DNA of 64,000 nucleotides from Tectiglobus sp965223355 (GTDB lineage Bacteria; Pseudomonadota; Alphaproteobacteria; Rhizobiales; Hyphomicrobiaceae): assembly GCA_965223355.1 (NCBI GenBank), contig CBDCWE010000003.1:4092001-4156000 (forward strand). The letters are read 5' to 3'. Shown here one piece after another: positions 63,627 to 64,000 of the stretch. Positions within the stretch are counted from its first letter, which is position 1. Each line of letters opens with the position of its first letter. The notes under the pieces are model-generated. The model had not been told where the DNA came from, did not search any database, and saw nothing but the letters and a program-made list of their open reading frames with translations. A program made the translations under genes and the position numbers.

Positions 63627-64000
63627 CTAGCGAAACACGATGCGTTCCCAGCCGTTCACGCTGAGATGTTCTTGCGGGTTGAACTTGGTCTTGTAGTTCA
63701 TCTTGCGTGAGCCTGCGATCCAATAGCCCAGATAGAGATAGGGCAGGCCGAGTTGTCGTGCATAATCGGCATGTTCCAGGATCATGTGCGTGCCGAGACT
63801 GCGATCCGAACGCGCGATATCGTAGAAGCTGTAGACCATCGAGATGCCGTCCGACAGGCGATCACAGAGCGCCGTCGCGATCAGCGGCCAACTTTCGGGA
63901 TCACTGTCGAGCGCATTTTCCGGACGCTCACGGTACTCCGTGATGAATGTCTCGACTATCGAATCCTCCACCATCATCGCATAGTCGAGCACGGTCATGT
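63627..64000 (-). CDS. bpt: Aspartate/glutamate leucyltransferase (Bpt/Ate), 5' end beyond window
   Basis: C-terminal ~124 residues of an aminoacyl-tRNA-protein transferase that adds Leu (Bpt) or Arg (Ate) to N-terminal acidic residues for ClpS/ClpAP degradation. The segments MVYSFYDIARSDRSLGTHMILEHADYARQLGLPYLYLGYWI and KMNYKTKFNPQEHL are diagnostic. An internal ATG at 63998 is inside the conserved domain and not the true start, so the gene continues off the right edge. Position next to parC is usual in Hyphomicrobiales. Confidence 0.92.
   Translation of the reverse strand, partial: MTVLDYAMMVEDSIVETFITEYRERPENALDSDPESWPLIATALCDRLSDGISMVYSFYDIARSDRSLGTHMILEHADYARQLGLPYLYLGYWIAGSRKMNYKTKFNPQEHLSVNGWERIVFR

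Overview
The window is high-GC DNA from an alphaproteobacterium, most likely a member of the Hyphomicrobiales (Rhizobiales). The evidence is the core-gene order (rpoZ-rsh-pdxJ-acpS-lepB-rnc-era-recO-...-parC-bpt), the ftsH-folP-glmM trio, a Nudix-type NAD regulator next to nadABC, and a serC leader RNA of alphaproteobacterial type. The genus cannot be read from the sequence. I saw no rRNA, tRNA or CRISPR.

Layout. 1-5200 (minus strand): quinolinate/NAD synthesis genes nadA-nadB-nadC, the last cut by the window edge, with paired operators and a NadQ/NrtR-like regulator upstream. 5353-8225: phosphatase, HD hydrolase, tag and ygfZ. 8358-12317: dihydroorotase, L,D-transpeptidase, a secreted hypothetical and a LysE exporter. 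12840-21445: ftsH, folP, a tandem array of eleven ~158-bp repeats, a small gene, an orphan ParA ATPase and glmM. 21638-25781: first IS5-family copy, an outer-membrane beta-barrel and a ThDP enzyme. 26028-32192: serC-serA, a MuiA-like protein and purA. 32470-38156: LLM monooxygenase, Ldh-family dehydrogenase, AtuA-like protein and DUF4387 protein, which look like one catabolic operon, followed by a class III cyclase. 38397-49818: mostly single metabolic or repair genes (FAD monooxygenase, zinc-finger protein, alpha/beta hydrolase, extensin-like lipoprotein, ttcA, aldehyde dehydrogenase, family-5 uracil-DNA glycosylase, NYN protein), the second IS copy and a DUF1194 gene remnant. 50100-64000: third IS copy, then the conserved block from rpoZ to parC and the edge of bpt.

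The genes are ordinary housekeeping and accessory metabolism. The intergenic DNA is the remarkable part. At least four families of structured repeats are interspersed between genes. R1 is a ~139-bp double-hairpin element bounded by CTAG, with about ten full, partial or divergent copies, and its terminal CTAG often supplies the TAG stop codon of the upstream gene. R2 is a multi-hairpin element of about 70-165 bp. R3 is the 158-bp unit that forms the tandem array. R4 is a looser element. The IS copies and a 35-bp IS-end-like mini-element all sit in TA sites, and two of the IS copies lie exactly in the terminal CTAG of R1. Short tandem repeats (6-25 bp) are also unusually common, both between and inside genes.

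Functional links: SerC feeds both serine synthesis (with SerA) and, by known biochemistry, the PdxJ branch of pyridoxal phosphate synthesis. NadA/B/C make NaMN under NadQ-type control. The rpoZ/rsh block joins transcription, the stringent response, lipid and protein export (acpS, lepB), RNA processing (rnc, era) and DNA maintenance (recO, parC).
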